From assembly GCA_023271875.1 (NCBI GenBank), contig JALPWY010000012.1:1-42842 (forward strand): 42,842 nucleotides of DNA, written 5' to 3'. Source of the stretch: Nitrospinaceae bacterium. GTDB lineage: Bacteria > Nitrospinota > Nitrospinia > Nitrospinales > VA-1. This document shows positions 1-8,524 of this stretch, piece after piece. The translations under genes and the position numbers were made by a program. The notes beneath the pieces are model-generated. The model was not told where the DNA came from, did no database searches, and saw only the letters and a program-made list of their open reading frames with translations. Numbering within the stretch: the first letter of the stretch is position 1; each line of letters starts with the position of its first letter.

Positions 1-1070
1 AAATTTCTTTTATGGTCAATCAGTATGCTCGGATTAGTGGTGGTAACCGGGCGCTTTTTGAATTTGCTAATCGCCTAAAGAGGGAAGGTCATGAGGTGCA
101 TTGGTTTGTTCTCGCTAAACCGAGTAAATGGTACAGGTGGGATAAAAAAATCATCGCATCTATGAGAAGAGTTGTTACCATGCCTCCCGAAACTATTGAT
201 TGGATTGATAATACGATTCCCATTGAGATACTCCCAGCTAATCACTCAAAATATATTCCTGAAGCGGATATTCTTGTCGCTACAGCATGGCAGACAGCAG
301 ATTTTGCGGATAAACTCCCAAAGGAAAAAGGTGTGCTATTTTATTTTGTTTTGCATTATGAAAGTTTGTGGGCACGTAATAAAAGTCAAGCTCTGAAGAC
401 TTATGACCTGTCCTGCCAAAAGATTGTTTGCTCAAATTGGATTAAGAATAATCTAATGGAAAAACACGGACAAGATGCTCATGTATTAGTTATTCCCGTT
501 GACCAAAAAAAATTTTACTGTAACAAGAAAAAGTGGAATGCGACACGTCGAGTGTGCATGCTTCATCATGATTACGACTGGAAAGGGTATGAAGATGGGA
601 TTAAAGCAGTAAAGGAAGTTATTGCTCAAGGGCATGACCTAGAACTTGTGGTTTTTGGGGAAAAACTAAAAGATCCACAACCGTTATTTGATGCTGCTGG
701 GTTTGAATTTGAATACCATTATCGTCCAGCGCGGGAGAAGTTGAGACAAGTATACGTTTCATGCGATATTTTTTTATGTTCGAGTTGGTATGAAGGGCTT
801 GGTTTGACTGGCATGGAAGCGATGGCTTGCCGTTGTTCTTTAGTAACAACTAACACAGGTGGGTGTCTTGAATATGCGATAGATGAGAAAACCGCCTTGG
901 TATCGGAGCCCAGAGATATTATTAGTTTGAGCCGAAACCTTATTCGCCTGTTGGAAGATGAAACACTGCTAAAATCATTATCTGAAGATGGGTATTGCAA
1001 AATAAATGAATTTAATTGGGAAGAAAGTTGCGATCGACTGATATGCTTGTTTAATGAAAGTTTAACTTAA
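1..1070 (+). CDS. Glycosyltransferase family 4 protein, 5' end cut by window edge
   Basis: This is a GT4-type (GT-B fold) glycosyltransferase, expected at the cytoplasmic membrane to transfer a sugar to a lipid-linked or LPS acceptor. The N-terminal glycine-rich NQYARISGGNRALFEFA segment and the C-terminal EGLGLTGMEAMA motif (E-x7-E nucleotide-sugar site) are both present. The ORF track starts at an ATG at base 12, but the frame is open to the window edge and the preceding codons read I-S-F, giving an N-terminus like K-I-S-F-M-V-N. Such an extra beta strand is typical of GT4 enzymes, so the true start is probably one or two codons outside the window. It begins a same-strand run of LPS genes. 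Donor and acceptor cannot be read from sequence. Confidence 0.85.
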   Translation, partial: ISFMVNQYARISGGNRALFEFANRLKREGHEVHWFVLAKPSKWYRWDKKIIASMRRVVTMPPETIDWIDNTIPIEILPANHSKYIPEADILVATAWQTADFADKLPKEKGVLFYFVLHYESLWARNKSQALKTYDLSCQKIVCSNWIKNNLMEKHGQDAHVLVIPVDQKKFYCNKKKWNATRRVCMLHHDYDWKGYEDGIKAVKEVIAQGHDLELVVFGEKLKDPQPLFDAAGFEFEYHYRPAREKLRQVYVSCDIFLCSSWYEGLGLTGMEAMACRCSLVTTNTGGCLEYAIDEKTALVSEPRDIISLSRNLIRLLEDETLLKSLSEDGYCKINEFNWEESCDRLICLFNESLT

Positions 1071-1097
1071 GGAAGTATAAATGTGATGGCGAAAAAA

Positions 1098-1126
1098 AAT
1101 ATTTGACCACTAAATTTTCAAATATT
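1098..1126. repeat. 9-bp perfect inverted repeat between GT4 and hldD
   Basis: The arms AATATTTGA and TCAAATATT pair perfectly across an 11-base loop. The hairpin is AT-rich and lacks a following T-tract, so it is a poor intrinsic terminator. It may be an mRNA-stabilising stem or an operator for hldD, whose ATG lies 50 bases downstream. Confidence 0.45.
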
Positions 1127-1175
1127 ATTAGGGTTAGTTTGTTTAATTAATGCCGTTATTTTTTAGAGTAAAACA

Positions 1176-2165
1176 ATGATTATTGTGACAGGAGGGGCAG
1201 GATGTATAGGTAGTGCAATTGTTTGGGCTTTAAATAAGCGCGGCATTAAAAATATTATTTTGGTCGATGGAGTTGACCACCCAGAAAAAAAAAAGAATAT
1301 TGCATCACTTAATTACTTTGCATTGGAAGATAAGGAAATATTCCTAGATCGGATTAAAAATAACAAAACTCCATGGTCAATAGACGCGATTATTCACTTG
1401 GGAGGATGTTCTTCAACAATTGAAAGAAACGAAGGTTTTTTGACAAAAACTAATTTTGACTATACCAGATGCCTTGCGACATACGCGTTGAATAAAGATA
1501 TTCGATTTATATACGCTTCCAGTGCGGCAACATATGGTAGTGGAGAGAATGGTTTTTCCGACAAAGTAGATCTTAAAATATTAAATCCACTTAACCCTTA
1601 TGGGCATAGTAAACATAAATTCGATCTATGGGCACAGGAGCAGGGTGCTCTCGATCAAATTATTGGGTTGAAGTATTTTAACGTTTTTGGTCCCGGAGAA
1701 TATCATAAAAAGGAAATGCAAAGTATGGTTCGTAGAGGGTTTCTGCAAGTGCTGGACAGCGGTAAGATTCGTCTTTTTAAGTCCCATAACCCAGAGTACT
1801 CTGACGGAGATCAGGAACGCGACTTTTTATACATCAAAGATGCAATAGAGATGACTCTTTTTTTTCTGGACAACCCGAAAATTGGAGGAATATTCAACGC
1901 TGGCACTGGAGTGGTAAGAACTTGGAATGATCTTGCCGCAACTGTCTTTAAGGCTATGGATAGAAATATTGCAATTGAATATGTCGATATGCCACCTTCA
2001 ATACGTGACCAATTTCAGTATCGTACCTGCGCAAAAATAGGTAAGATTCGGGATGCAGGATATTCTCAACCAATAACTTCTTTAGAAGAGGCTACGATGG
2101 ATTATATCCAAAACTACCTTCTTTTTAATAAACGTCTAGGAGAATCAAAAGTCTCTTTTGGGTGA
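1176..2165 (+). CDS. hldD: ADP-L-glycero-D-manno-heptose 6-epimerase
   Basis: HldD (RfaD) epimerises ADP-D-glycero-D-manno-heptose to the L-glycero form, the last step in making the heptose donor for the LPS inner core. The 329-residue protein has the expected length. It shows the Rossmann nucleotide-binding start TGGAGCIGS, the family-typical CSST and YASSAATYG segments, the catalytic YGHSKHKFD (Y-x3-K), the YFNVFGPGE motif and an RDFLY near residue 215. The usual aromatic residue in GGxGFIG is Cys here. The gene sits directly upstream of a GT9 heptosyltransferase-type gene, as expected for a heptose pathway. Only a weak AGAG ribosome site precedes the ATG. The family assignment is secure. 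Confidence 0.93.
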   Translation: MIIVTGGAGCIGSAIVWALNKRGIKNIILVDGVDHPEKKKNIASLNYFALEDKEIFLDRIKNNKTPWSIDAIIHLGGCSSTIERNEGFLTKTNFDYTRCLATYALNKDIRFIYASSAATYGSGENGFSDKVDLKILNPLNPYGHSKHKFDLWAQEQGALDQIIGLKYFNVFGPGEYHKKEMQSMVRRGFLQVLDSGKIRLFKSHNPEYSDGDQERDFLYIKDAIEMTLFFLDNPKIGGIFNAGTGVVRTWNDLAATVFKAMDRNIAIEYVDMPPSIRDQFQYRTCAKIGKIRDAGYSQPITSLEEATMDYIQNYLLFNKRLGESKVSFG

Positions 2166-2257
2166 CCGAAAAAAAATAAAAATTCGTCTATGAGAGATAG
2201 GTCACTTAAAACGGTTTAAATGTATCCTCTACTGTAGTAAATAATCGTATTCCAGTA

Positions 2258-3157
2258 ATGATTCCTATAACATTAAAAAAATGGCTTGGCATTCCTCACC
2301 CATGTGAAGCACCAAGTTCAATTTTTATTGGATTGATCGGGGGTGTGGGCGATTTGATTTCAGCTGCACCTTCGGTAGTTGCCTTAAAAAAGAAGTATCC
2401 AGATACCCAAATCACCTTTGGTGTCGGAGACGGCATTTTCTTTAATACAATTAAAAATGATCCTAATATTGACCACTTTGAGACTCCCTTTTTCTATAAC
2501 GTCTGGAAAAAACGAGCACGTAGAAAGACCTATCGAGAAAAATATAGAGAACATGATCAGGTGTTTCTTCTAGACAATGGAACTTATGATTGGTGGAAGC
2601 CAAGGAAACACCTTCTAGATATCTATGCTGAAAAATGCGGGGTGAGCTTGAAAGAACGAAGACCTGTTATCTATTTAAATGATAACGATTTTGACGAAGC
2701 CAAAAAAAAACTTAACGAACTGGGGATTTCTAATAACGATAAACTTTTAGTTCTATCGCCCGAGACCCGATCGAAGAAAAAAATGAAAGAATGGCCATAC
2801 GACCGATTCTTGTCCCTTATTCAAAAAATTCATCAAAACCATGACTTTAAAATTGTCACTCTAGTTTCTAAAGAAAACCCTTACAATTATGATGGAACTA
2901 TTCCTCTGAAAGGGTATCCTTTAGGACCTTCAGCGGCTATGATCAGCCGATCAAATTTTTATCTTGGACTGGATAACGGTTTAACGCACATTGCGTCTTG
3001 TTTTGATGTGAAAATACTTTCTATACATATCGGGTACCCTGTTGAATGTGCTGGCCCGCTCTCCCCATTTGCTAAAGTAGTTGCGCACAAACCTTTTGAA
3101 CCCCCAGAAGCTATTTCAGTAGATGAGGTTTACAAAGTTTTTCAAGAATTAATTTAA
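2258..3157 (+). CDS. Glycosyltransferase family 9 (heptosyltransferase-like) protein
   Basis: This GT9 protein belongs to the ADP-heptose:LPS heptosyltransferase family, which adds heptose to the lipid A-Kdo core on the cytoplasmic face of the inner membrane. Family features are the N-terminal GGVGDLISAAPSVVALKK block, the central LSPETRSKKKMKEWP segment where the nucleotide-binding half begins, and the C-terminal LGLDNGLTHIAS motif (usual form G-x-D-S-G-x-x-H-x-A), with N in place of S here. At 299 residues it is slightly shorter than typical WaaF/WaaC. Its place straight after hldD supports heptose as donor, but which core position it modifies is unknown. Confidence 0.85.
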   Translation: MIPITLKKWLGIPHPCEAPSSIFIGLIGGVGDLISAAPSVVALKKKYPDTQITFGVGDGIFFNTIKNDPNIDHFETPFFYNVWKKRARRKTYREKYREHDQVFLLDNGTYDWWKPRKHLLDIYAEKCGVSLKERRPVIYLNDNDFDEAKKKLNELGISNNDKLLVLSPETRSKKKMKEWPYDRFLSLIQKIHQNHDFKIVTLVSKENPYNYDGTIPLKGYPLGPSAAMISRSNFYLGLDNGLTHIASCFDVKILSIHIGYPVECAGPLSPFAKVVAHKPFEPPEAISVDEVYKVFQELI

Positions 3158-3272
3158 ACTCATATATAGGACAAAGACAGTTTTGTGGTTCGACTTGTCC
3201 AAAGTGGTATGTTAGATTGGTTGTTAGTTATTTATGACAGATTGTTTACCCAGTTTGCTTTGAGTTCCTACC

Positions 3273-4394
3273 TTGAAATTGCTTCATATACTTCACACTG
3301 AAGCTGCCGCAGGATGGGGTGGCCAGGAGATTAGGGTCTTACAGGAAACTCGATTGCTTCTTGAGAGGGGGAATAGAGTTTCCTTGGTATGTCAGGCCCA
3401 CAGCCCTCTAGAAGAACGCGCCAGATCTATTTCCAACTCGCGGTTTCACCTTATCCCCATATCAATGAAGAGTGCCTTGAGTCTCTGGATATTTCTGACC
3501 TTGTATCGCTATGTTTCCAAGAGTAATCTCGATGTTATTCATACTCATAGTTCTGTTGACAGTTGGTTAGGTGGTGTGGTCGGAAAATTGTCAGGAGTTC
3601 CAGTTATTCGCACTCGTCACGTTTCCTTGCCTGTGAATGACTTTTTTCCAAATCATCTTTTATATTCCTACATACCCCAGCGAATTCTCACTAGTGGAAA
3701 CATGATTTCAGACATTGTAAAACAGGTTCGTTGTGTTGACTCAACTAAAGTCGTTTCTATTCCCGCAGGAGTCGATCTAAGTAAATTTGATTCAGGAATT
3801 TCCGGAGAAAAGATTCGTAAGGAATTAAAGGTTAATTCAAATCAAATTCTTATAGGAAAAATAGGCGTCGTTAGGGGTTGGAAAGGGCACAACTATTTCC
3901 TTGAGGCTATTCCCTTGATTTTAAAAAAGATTCCTTATGCTAAGTTTGTGATTGCAGGAGATGGCCCAGGTTTTAAAGAAATAAAATCTAAAGTTAAGCT
4001 AGCTGGAATTGAGAATGAAGTAGACCTCCTTGGGCATAGGGAGGATGTTCCTGAGATTATGGCAGCATTAGATGTTCAAGTGTTAGCCTCATTTGCTGGA
4101 GAAGGTACCCCGCAAGTCATACCACAGGCATTTGCAATGAAGACACCAGTGGTGGCCACAAAGATAGCCTCTATTCCAGATCTTTTGGGTCAAGGGAAAC
4201 GAGGGATATTGATTGAACCTGAAAATGCTCTAAGTCTTGCAGAAGGTGTATTGAAAATAATCAGAAACCCTGAGATTGCGAAATGCCTAGTTGAAAACGC
4301 GTACTCATTTTGCCTCAAGGAATTAACGGTGGATAAAATGATGGATTCAACTATCGCTATTTATGAAGAGGTTACTTCTTCTCCCCAAAAATAA
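3273..4394 (+). CDS. Glycosyltransferase family 4 protein
   Basis: This is a GT-B retaining glycosyltransferase of 373 residues. The N-terminal domain carries the acceptor-side GWGGQEIRV loop and an IHTHSSVDSW segment. The C-terminal domain shows IGVVRGWKGHNYFLEA, the VIAGDGPG phosphate-binding strand and a GTPQVIPQAFAMKTPVV segment, where the first Glu of the usual E-x7-E motif is kept (GEGTPQV) and the second is replaced by Gln. The start is a TTG; no ATG precedes the conserved first strand, so TTG is the best choice. It lies in the LPS run between the GT9 and a second GT4. Substrate is unknown; LPS outer core or O-chain assembly is inferred from context. Confidence 0.85.
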   Translation: MKLLHILHTEAAAGWGGQEIRVLQETRLLLERGNRVSLVCQAHSPLEERARSISNSRFHLIPISMKSALSLWIFLTLYRYVSKSNLDVIHTHSSVDSWLGGVVGKLSGVPVIRTRHVSLPVNDFFPNHLLYSYIPQRILTSGNMISDIVKQVRCVDSTKVVSIPAGVDLSKFDSGISGEKIRKELKVNSNQILIGKIGVVRGWKGHNYFLEAIPLILKKIPYAKFVIAGDGPGFKEIKSKVKLAGIENEVDLLGHREDVPEIMAALDVQVLASFAGEGTPQVIPQAFAMKTPVVATKIASIPDLLGQGKRGILIEPENALSLAEGVLKIIRNPEIAKCLVENAYSFCLKELTVDKMMDSTIAIYEEVTSSPQK

Positions 4395-4425
4395 TTAGCT
4401 ATATTATTAGTTTTTTAGGCCACCT

Positions 4426-5559
4426 ATGAGAATTGCTGTTATTAGACAAAAGTTCGTTAACTATGGAGGGGCTGAACAATTTGTTTCGGGATATACAAAT
4501 CAACTTGCCAGCATGGGACATGCGATTCATATTTTTGCAAATCAATGGACTCCGTCTAATCACCCGAATATAAAGATTCATGCTGTTCGTGCAATTAAAA
4601 GAAACTCTTTTTTGAGAGTTTTATCATTTGCTTGGTTTGCTCTCCGTTCAACAAGCTCTAAATCGTTTGATATAGTTCAAAGCCATGAACGAACATGGAG
4701 CCAAGACGTATATCGAGCTGGCGATGGATGTCACCGTGAGTGGCTTGAAAGACGAGCACGTTATTTGCCATTTGTAAAGAGATTCTTTTTTCGTTTTAGT
4801 TTTTTTCATCAATTAATTTTAGGATTAGAGAAAAGAATTTTTGAGAATGGAGAATGTAAAAAGATAATAGCTATCTCCGAGATGGTTAAGCGAGATATAT
4901 TGAAGCATTACCAGCTACCAGAAGACAGGGTGAGGTTGGTTTATAATGGGGTGGATTTACATAGATTTAACCCAAGTAATAGGAAATCCTTCCGAGGCGA
5001 ACTTCGGCAGCAATTAAGAATTTCTGATGAAGAAGTAATGATTTTGTTTGTGGGGTCGGGATTCGAGCGCAAAGGGTTAGAGTATCTAATTAAGTCTGTT
5101 CAGCACGTGAAACAGAAAAACTGGAGATTAGTTCTCGTAGGAAAGGGAAAGTGGAAAAGATATTTAGATTTTGCTTCAAAGGAGAATCGGGGGAAAATAA
5201 CTAACCTAGAGCCAATTGATGAAATTGAAAAATTGTATGCAGCAGCAGATTTTTTTGTTCTTCCTTCAATCTATGAACCATTTGGAAATGCTAATCTGGA
5301 GGCTTTAGCCTCGGGGCTTCCGATCATCACGAGCCGCAACTGTGGTGTTGCAGAAATAATTACACCTCAAAAGGAAGGAATTATTTTGGAAGAGCCATCA
5401 GACTCTGAAGCCATGGCTAAAGCCATCGATTATTTGATGGATTCAAAAACTAGGGAACCAATGAGACAATCAGCTCGTTTGTTAGCTGAGAAATTCACCC
5501 AAGAGCGCAATGCTTCTGAGATGTTACAAATCTATCAGGAGTTGATAGACCATCAATGA
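4426..5559 (+). CDS. WaaG-like glycosyltransferase family 4 protein
   Basis: This 377-residue GT4 protein resembles WaaG-type LPS core hexosyltransferases. Supporting features are the N-terminal NYGGAEQFVSG loop, the HERTWSQDVYRAGDGCHREW segment near residue 90 that is characteristic of WaaG-like members, VYNGVDLHRF leading into the second domain, and the C-terminal EPFGNANLEALASG (E-x7-E). WaaG itself adds the first glucose to the heptose region on the cytoplasmic side, which fits the upstream hldD and GT9 genes. The exact sugar is not determinable. The gene ends the left same-strand run; the next genes lie on the opposite strand. Confidence 0.85.
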   Translation: MRIAVIRQKFVNYGGAEQFVSGYTNQLASMGHAIHIFANQWTPSNHPNIKIHAVRAIKRNSFLRVLSFAWFALRSTSSKSFDIVQSHERTWSQDVYRAGDGCHREWLERRARYLPFVKRFFFRFSFFHQLILGLEKRIFENGECKKIIAISEMVKRDILKHYQLPEDRVRLVYNGVDLHRFNPSNRKSFRGELRQQLRISDEEVMILFVGSGFERKGLEYLIKSVQHVKQKNWRLVLVGKGKWKRYLDFASKENRGKITNLEPIDEIEKLYAAADFFVLPSIYEPFGNANLEALASGLPIITSRNCGVAEIITPQKEGIILEEPSDSEAMAKAIDYLMDSKTREPMRQSARLLAEKFTQERNASEMLQIYQELIDHQ

Positions 5560-5643
5560 GAATCCTGAGTAAGAGGTAAAAAAAATATAAGGCAACCAAA
5601 GATTTTCTACTGTTCATGGAAATGACTTTGAATTTATTGAAAA

Positions 5644-5872
5644 CTACAGCTTTGTGTGAGTACCGTCACAAAAGGGTAGTTTGCTAGTTTGCCACAGTCA
5701 CAAATAGCCATTCTTTTGGTTTGGCTGGCTTCAAATTCCATAGGTGATTTTCCCGTGTTAAACATTTCGTGGGAGCCATCACAATAAAGTTTTTTTGCTG
5801 ATTCCCCGCAGGCGCAGTAAATTTTTTTCCTGGAGTTTTATTTACGTAGTTGGGTTTATTTTCGTAAGTCAT
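5644..5872 (-). pseudogene. CDGSH iron-sulfur domain protein, two frameshifts
   Basis: The 72-residue ORF in the track is a composite of wrong frames. Read with two single-base corrections, this strand encodes a 76-residue protein with two CDGSH [2Fe-2S] motifs: YCACGESAKKLYCDGSH and ICDCGKTSKLPFCDGTH, the second a perfect C-x-C-x2-T-x3-P-x-CDG-T-H. The start MTYENKP is in frame 1. A missing A in the A7 run at 5823-5829 shifts the frame just before the first motif. A missing A in the run at 5688-5690 breaks the second. The stop is a TAG at 5644-5646. Small dual-CDGSH proteins bind labile [2Fe-2S] clusters and are linked to redox or iron handling. Either the gene is decayed, or the assembly has two homopolymer errors; long neighbouring genes with longer A-runs are intact, which favours decay. 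An alternative upstream start exists at 5902. Confidence 0.85.
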
Positions 5873-6012
5873 ATGTTTATTCGTACGTTTAATAAGCGAC
5901 AATAAAAAACAAGTCTACATGGAAAAGATGTCTTTTCAATATAAAGAAAAAATATTTTATGTCATGAGTGATAGTTGTTGGATGCCAAGAATATATCTAG
6001 TGGTTCCAATTA

Positions 6013-6044
6013 CCGGCAATTAAGAACTAGGGGATAATTGGCCG
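6013..6044. repeat. Imperfect inverted repeat downstream of the GT2 gene
   Basis: CCGGCAATTA pairs with TAATTGGCCG across a 12-base loop, with one bulge. It lies in the 498-base gap between the WaaG-like and GT2 genes, just past the GT2 stop, and could end GT2 transcription, although no T-tract follows. Apart from the broken CDGSH gene I see nothing else in this gap. Confidence 0.35.
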
Positions 6045-6057
6045 TTGGCAAACAAAA

Positions 6058-7071
6058 TTAAATCAAATGACGGATGATTTTCCAATATGTATTAAGCGCT
6101 GGACTAAGGAAATATGTTAGGAGGGGATTGTTTGTGCCACTGATAGCCAGAGTTCCTTTATAAACACGAGTAATTTCTTTGTCAGATACCTTGCGTAAAA
6201 GTTTTAGTTTTTTTCTTTTAGTTAATATGCGTGGAAAAAACATTAGAATTTCAATATAACTTTTCATTTTAAGAAGAAACCATCTATGAATAACAGCATG
6301 AAACCACTGAGAAAACTCAATAGTAATTAAAGCAGGGGAAATTAACGCGAGTGTTTTGACCTCCATATTTTTTAGTAAAATATGGAGACGATTTTTTTCA
6401 GAGGAGTAATATTTTAAAATGCCTTTGTTGAATTTATAGTGGTGATGCATAATAGCTTGTGGAACAACTTTAAGGTGCCATCCTGCCAGTCGAATTCTCC
6501 ATGACAAATCGTGATCTTCATGGTAAAGAAACAGGTCTTCATCAAATCCTCCTACCGTTTCATATACTTCTCTTCTTAACATAAAAATTCCACCACATGC
6601 TGATTCAAAAGGTTCCTGATAACCAGGATCTTTCTGGCCGAGTAAATTTGGATAGGCGATTCCGGTGTAATTAATCAATACGCCAAGAGAATTAATTGTA
6701 TTTTGTTGATCGATGTGTAGGATTTTTGGGATAGTCCCTCCCACATTGGAGTCGCTTTCTAAAACCTTAGCTAACTCCCCGACACATTTAGAATGTAGTT
6801 TGAGATCGCTGTTGAGGAAAAGAAGATAGTCGCCTTTGGCGATACCTAATCCTCTATTGATTGCAGAACCAAAACCTAGGTTTTCCCCGTTTTCAATAAT
6901 TTTAATAGAGGGAAAACATTTTCGGATATATTCGACTGAGTCGTCCTTAGAACCGTTATCGCTGATAATAATATCTATTTTGTTTCTATTTTGATCGAGT
7001 AGAGATTGAATGCACTCAACGATAACATCTTTGTCGTTCCAATTAACGATAATAGCGGTTACTTTTTTCAA
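6058..7071 (-). CDS. Glycosyltransferase family 2 protein (rhamnosyltransferase-like)
   Basis: This is a GT-A fold GT2 enzyme of 337 residues. It shows the N-terminal TAIIVNWNDKDVIVECIQSL strand, the DNGSKDDSV loop, NLGFGSAINRGL, the metal-binding NSDL (DxD-equivalent) near residue 88, and the ACGGIFMLRREV plus GGFDEDLFLYHEDHDLSWR block typical of the WcaA/RfbN-like rhamnosyltransferase group. The last 100 residues are basic and partly hydrophobic, which suggests membrane association. The start is a TTG preceded by an AGAG ribosome site. It follows the split CapF genes on the same strand with a 182-base gap. It is likely to build surface polysaccharide; donor and acceptor are unknown. Confidence 0.85.
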   Translation of the reverse strand: MKKVTAIIVNWNDKDVIVECIQSLLDQNRNKIDIIISDNGSKDDSVEYIRKCFPSIKIIENGENLGFGSAINRGLGIAKGDYLLFLNSDLKLHSKCVGELAKVLESDSNVGGTIPKILHIDQQNTINSLGVLINYTGIAYPNLLGQKDPGYQEPFESACGGIFMLRREVYETVGGFDEDLFLYHEDHDLSWRIRLAGWHLKVVPQAIMHHHYKFNKGILKYYSSEKNRLHILLKNMEVKTLALISPALITIEFSQWFHAVIHRWFLLKMKSYIEILMFFPRILTKRKKLKLLRKVSDKEITRVYKGTLAISGTNNPLLTYFLSPALNTYWKIIRHLI

Positions 7072-7253
7072 AGGTTTTCTCTTTCGTGTTAGCGAGAAAA
7101 TAAAAATATTACATAGTTAGGAATAGTTTTTGTGCTAGTTATAAAATTTATCTTAGTGCTCAAATTATATCGGGGGCTCAAATATTCTATGGACTTTCTT
7201 GCGATGTTTTAATTTGAAGGTGGCAAGCCATTAATTTCTGGATGGGTGTAAAT

Positions 7254-7658
7254 CTATTCTAAAATTTGTTCGTAGAAAGTGTCCGGGTCATCAGCGTTGA
7301 AAGACTCATTAGCGTAAACAATGAGCACCATATCAGTATCTCCAATATTCTTTATAGCATGAATGATTCCGGGAGTTATTTTTACTGTTCGTAGTGCGCC
7401 TTCACCCATGAGTAATTCTTTTTTTTCACCTGTTTCCAGGTCCTTTAGTAGCAGGAGGCCTTTTCCTTGTGGGACACAGAACCATTCTAGTTTTCGAGTA
7501 TGATAATGGTTGCCGCGAGTTTTCCCAGGATAAGCAACTGAAACATGAATTTGGCCAAACTCATGGGGAACTTTCAGGCTTTTGCTTCCTAAAACTTCTA
7601 TAAGCCAACCTCGCTCGTCTGATTTGCAGTCAAGGTTTTCTATTAGAATATCCTTCAT
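7254..7658 (-). CDS. CapF C-terminal-type cupin, sugar nucleotide epimerase domain
   Basis: This 134-residue protein matches the C-terminal cupin of CapF (WbjC/FnlB type), which acts on 4-keto UDP-sugars in the UDP-N-acetyl-L-fucosamine pathway. Visible features are DERGWLIE, FGQIHVSVAYPGKTRGNHYH with the likely metal ligands in NHYHTRKLEW, and a C-terminus ending NIGDTDMVLIVYANE and PDTFYE, close to CapF. The track starts at 7730, but an AGAGGTGAC ribosome site six bases ahead of the ATG at 7658, and an ATGA overlap with the upstream SDR stop, fix the start there. CapF is normally one protein with an N-terminal SDR; here the two halves are separate, translationally coupled genes. Confidence 0.85.
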   Translation of the reverse strand: MKDILIENLDCKSDERGWLIEVLGSKSLKVPHEFGQIHVSVAYPGKTRGNHYHTRKLEWFCVPQGKGLLLLKDLETGEKKELLMGEGALRTVKITPGIIHAIKNIGDTDMVLIVYANESFNADDPDTFYEQILE

Positions 7659-8524
7659 TGAGTCACCTCTTTTTGAAACCAGAGCAAGGTCTTTTTTATC
7701 CCTGACCGAAGAGTGGTTTTTGGTGTCCACTTGAACCGTTGTCTGAAACGTGTAGCGTCTAGTGAAAAAGAATTTTGTCCGGTGCTTGCATTGGGAGAAT
7801 ACGATTCTTTTACTTCTACACCTGAAGATTTGATGCTCCGTATGACCTGACGCAACGAGGTCGTCTGGTTGGTGCCAATATTATAAACCCCTGAAATAAA
7901 ATTGTTTGTTTTAATTCCCGCGAGCACCATTGCTTTTACTACATCTTCTACGTAAATAAAGTCTCTTTTCTGGTGACCGTCACCGTCAATTCTAAGAGGT
8001 TCTTTGTTTATTGATTTATGACAGAATGTGGCGATGACGGAATTATATTCAGGGCGGCAACCTGGTCCATAGACATTTGCAATACGAAGTATAACGTGTT
8101 CAAAGCCAGAAAGTCGAATCAGATCCTCCGCCGTTCTTTTTGAGATACCGAACAGCGTTGTCGGTTCGACCTTGTAAGATTCCGTAACCAGTTTTCCGGG
8201 CGGCTTTATTTTTTTATAAACTTGTGATGAAGATGTGAAAATGATACGAGGAGAAGACTTCCCATATTTTTTAATCGCTTCGAGCAGACTGAAAGTGGCT
8301 TGGATATTCCCTTTTAAAATTTCTTTGTTGGTTCCTCGGTTCACACCGGCGATATGATAAATTAGATCCAAATTTTTAATAAAAGACTTTAGCTCGTTTA
8401 TCTCTGGAAATTTTTTGGAAGAGTTACGTTTAAGGGTAGTAACCTCAAAGTCGGTTAACTGATGAAGAGCATTTGTAAGGTGTGAACCTAAAAATCCTGA
8501 TGACCCTGTTACGCCAACTTGCAT
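7655..8524 (-). CDS. CapF N-terminal-type NAD(P)-dependent SDR sugar reductase
   Basis: This 289-residue extended SDR carries the Rossmann motif GVTGSSGFLGSHL, the YHIAGVNR segment shared with CapF (HLAGVNR), FTSSSQVYK, and YNSVIATFCHKSI, which is nearly identical to the CapF signature around that position. It probably reduces a 4-keto UDP-sugar after the cupin partner epimerises it. The active-site Y-x3-K expected after the serine block is not clean: the sequence reads TLFGISKRTAEDL, so the usual Tyr is Phe. The track start at 8560 is rejected because a GGAAAGGAAACTA ribosome site precedes the ATG at 8524. The gene overlaps the cupin gene by four bases. No partner UDP-GlcNAc dehydratase (CapE) or epimerase (CapG) lies in the window. 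Confidence 0.8.
   Translation of the reverse strand: MQVGVTGSSGFLGSHLTNALHQLTDFEVTTLKRNSSKKFPEINELKSFIKNLDLIYHIAGVNRGTNKEILKGNIQATFSLLEAIKKYGKSSPRIIFTSSSQVYKKIKPPGKLVTESYKVEPTTLFGISKRTAEDLIRLSGFEHVILRIANVYGPGCRPEYNSVIATFCHKSINKEPLRIDGDGHQKRDFIYVEDVVKAMVLAGIKTNNFISGVYNIGTNQTTSLRQVIRSIKSSGVEVKESYSPNASTGQNSFSLDATRFRQRFKWTPKTTLRSGIKKTLLWFQKEVTQ

Noticed and set aside
5684-5902. Track ORF of 72 residues on the minus strand as a gene
   Set aside because: It covers the wrong frame of most of the frameshifted CDGSH gene; the correct reading needs two one-base corrections and runs to 5644.
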